The notes under the pieces: model-generated | The model's input: the letters and a program-made list of their open reading frames with translations, nothing else | The model's database searches: none | What the model was told of the DNA's origin: nothing | Program-made: the position numbers and the translations under genes | In this document: positions 62,906-64,000 of the stretch, one piece after another | Layout: each line of letters starts with the position of its first letter | Numbering within the stretch: position 1 is the stretch's first letter | From: Pararhizobium sp. | Lineage (GTDB): Bacteria; Pseudomonadota; Alphaproteobacteria; Rhizobiales; Rhizobiaceae | Length of the DNA: 64,000 nt | Direction: 5' to 3' | Assembly: GCA_017794825.1 (NCBI GenBank) | Contig: CP051237.1 | Coordinates: forward strand, 3,793,501 to 3,857,500

Positions 62906-64000
62906 AAGGACTGCGCCAACGCATCGATACGCCGTTGCAGGAAGCGCCGTTCCGGCTCCTGTCGGCAGAGCTCCAGCGCTTTCCGATAGGCGTAGAGAGC
63001 GGCCTTGTCTCGGCCGAGGCGACGGTTCAGATCGGCGCGCGCGGCATGGGCGTGGTGATAATCGGACAATTGTCCCTCGACGAGCAAAGCGTCGACCAGC
63101 GCCAGACCCTTCTCAAGATCGCCGCGCATGCCGATGGCGACAGCTCTGTTGAGCCTCACGACCGGTGAGGGGGCCACCCGAAGCAGCACGTCGTACAGGG
63201 CGATGATCTGTCGCCAGTCTGTCTCCTCCGCCGCCGGCGCCGAGGCGTGTACTGCGGAAATCGCCGCCTGCAGGGTGTAAGGGCCGATATGGCGCGTCGC
63301 GAAAGCCTTCTCGACGAAGTCACAGCCTTCATTTATCAGATCCTGATTCCAGAGGCTCCTGTCCTGATCGGCCAGCAGCACGATGTCGCCCTCTGGCGAG
63401 AGGCGCGCGGCGCTTCTCGATGCGTGGACCAGCATCAGGCCGAGTAGGCCGTATGTTTCTCCGTCAGGCAGCAGTTCTGTCATCAGTCGACCGAGCCTTA
63501 TCGCCTCCGCGGCGAGATCGGACCTGATGAGATCGGTTCCGGAGGATGCTGAATAAGCTTCGTTGAATACGAGGTAGATAACGTGCAGCACAGCATCGAG
63601 ACGATCCGGCAAGTGTTCGTGCTCCGGCGTTTCGTAGGGAATCTCGTCATCGCGGATCCGCGCCTTTGCCCGGACGATTCGCTGGGCCACCGCCGGAACG
63701 CGCAGCAGGAAGGCCCGGGCGATCTCCTCCGTCGTCAGTCCGCAGACCTCGCGAAGCGTCAGCGCCACGCGAGCCTCGAGAGAAAGGACAGGGTGACAAC
63801 AGGTAAAGATCAGCCTGAGATGATCGTCGGCAATCGCCTGATCCGGCAATGCTTCGGGCTCCTCGCTCAATTGGCGTATCAGCTCCGGTCGCAGATCGTC
63901 GAAACGTCGGCTTCGCCTCAGTTTGTCTATCGCCTGGAACCGGCCGGCGGAAATCAGCCAGGACGTCGGATTCTTTGGCACGCCCTCGCGCGGCCACTGC
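62902..64000 (-). CDS. ECF42-type RNA polymerase sigma factor with C-terminal extension (5' partial)
   Basis: Sigma factor whose frame runs off the right edge; QWPREGVPKNPTSWLI is still in frame, so the GTG at 63981 is not the real start. Visible parts are the end of region 2 (PTSWLISAGRFQAIDKLRR), region 4 (ALTLREVCGLTTEEIARAF, VPAVAQRIVRAKARIR) and a C-terminal helical extension of about 200 residues with TPR character (LNRRLGRDKAALYAYRKALELC). This layout is that of ECF42, which normally works without an anti-sigma factor and is paired with a YCII/DGPF-type gene, expected beyond base 64000. The stop codon overlaps the convergent ThDP-enzyme stop in one CTAG. Confidence 0.9.
   Translation of the reverse strand, partial: QWPREGVPKNPTSWLISAGRFQAIDKLRRSRRFDDLRPELIRQLSEEPEALPDQAIADDHLRLIFTCCHPVLSLEARVALTLREVCGLTTEEIARAFLLRVPAVAQRIVRAKARIRDDEIPYETPEHEHLPDRLDAVLHVIYLVFNEAYSASSGTDLIRSDLAAEAIRLGRLMTELLPDGETYGLLGLMLVHASRSAARLSPEGDIVLLADQDRSLWNQDLINEGCDFVEKAFATRHIGPYTLQAAISAVHASAPAAEETDWRQIIALYDVLLRVAPSPVVRLNRAVAIGMRGDLEKGLALVDALLVEGQLSDYHHAHAARADLNRRLGRDKAALYAYRKALELCRQEPERRFLQRRIDALAQSF

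Noticed and set aside
1..64000. Whole window as a mobile island or prophage
   Set aside because: No integrase, transposase, tRNA-end duplication or phage structural gene is seen, and conserved housekeeping and envelope genes lie in the middle.

Overview
The window looks like chromosomal DNA of a high-GC alphaproteobacterium, most likely of the Hyphomicrobiales (Rhizobiales). The strongest pointers are a cyclic beta-1,2-glucan operon (ndvB-ndvA plus an OpgC-type acyltransferase), a RibH2-type lumazine synthase behind an FMN riboswitch, an arginase/ornithine cyclodeaminase pair with a divergent Lrp-type regulator, and many ABC, TRAP and MFS uptake systems. I see no tRNA, rRNA, CRISPR array, transposase or integrase. 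Gene density is high, and many start and stop codons overlap as ATGA.

Layout. 1-2583: an SsuABC/TauABC-like ABC importer whose binding protein is cut by the left edge. 2600-5298: a Tat-exported multicopper oxidase and a secreted alpha/beta hydrolase. 5310-10912: a siderophore-type uptake unit (AraC regulator, TonB receptor, RhtX/FptX-like MFS permease, flavin monooxygenase). 10946-23726: a catabolic unit with a Liv-type ABC transporter, hydantoinase A and B homologues, two luciferase-like (LLM) oxidoreductases, a threonine-synthase-like PLP enzyme and an IclR regulator, with the binding protein transcribed divergently. 23780-26312: a Cache-domain adenylate cyclase and a META-domain protein. 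26320-38801: ribH with its riboswitch, back to back with ndvB-ndvA-opgC. 38852-41787: a universal stress protein, a TPR protein and a DUF1330 protein. 41868-44319: arginase, an ornithine cyclodeaminase broken by an internal deletion, and an Lrp/AsnC regulator. 44610-46175: a DHA2 drug-efflux-type MFS protein. 46180-54721: a two-gene Tm-1-like module, a divergent GntR regulator, a sugar-type ABC importer, a Gfo/Idh/MocA dehydrogenase and a cupin. 54725-62905: a TRAP-TAXI transporter with IclR regulator, amidohydrolase, aromatic-type FAD monooxygenase and a divergent ThDP enzyme. 62902-64000: an ECF42-type sigma factor cut by the right edge.

The window is mostly a series of self-contained uptake-and-catabolism modules, each with its own regulator, set around the conserved glucan and riboflavin genes. 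The best candidates for undescribed biochemistry are the Liv/HyuAB/LLM/PLP unit, the Tm-1-like gene pair beside the sugar importer, and the TRAP-TAXI aromatic-type unit. Substrates are not readable from sequence alone and are marked as inference.
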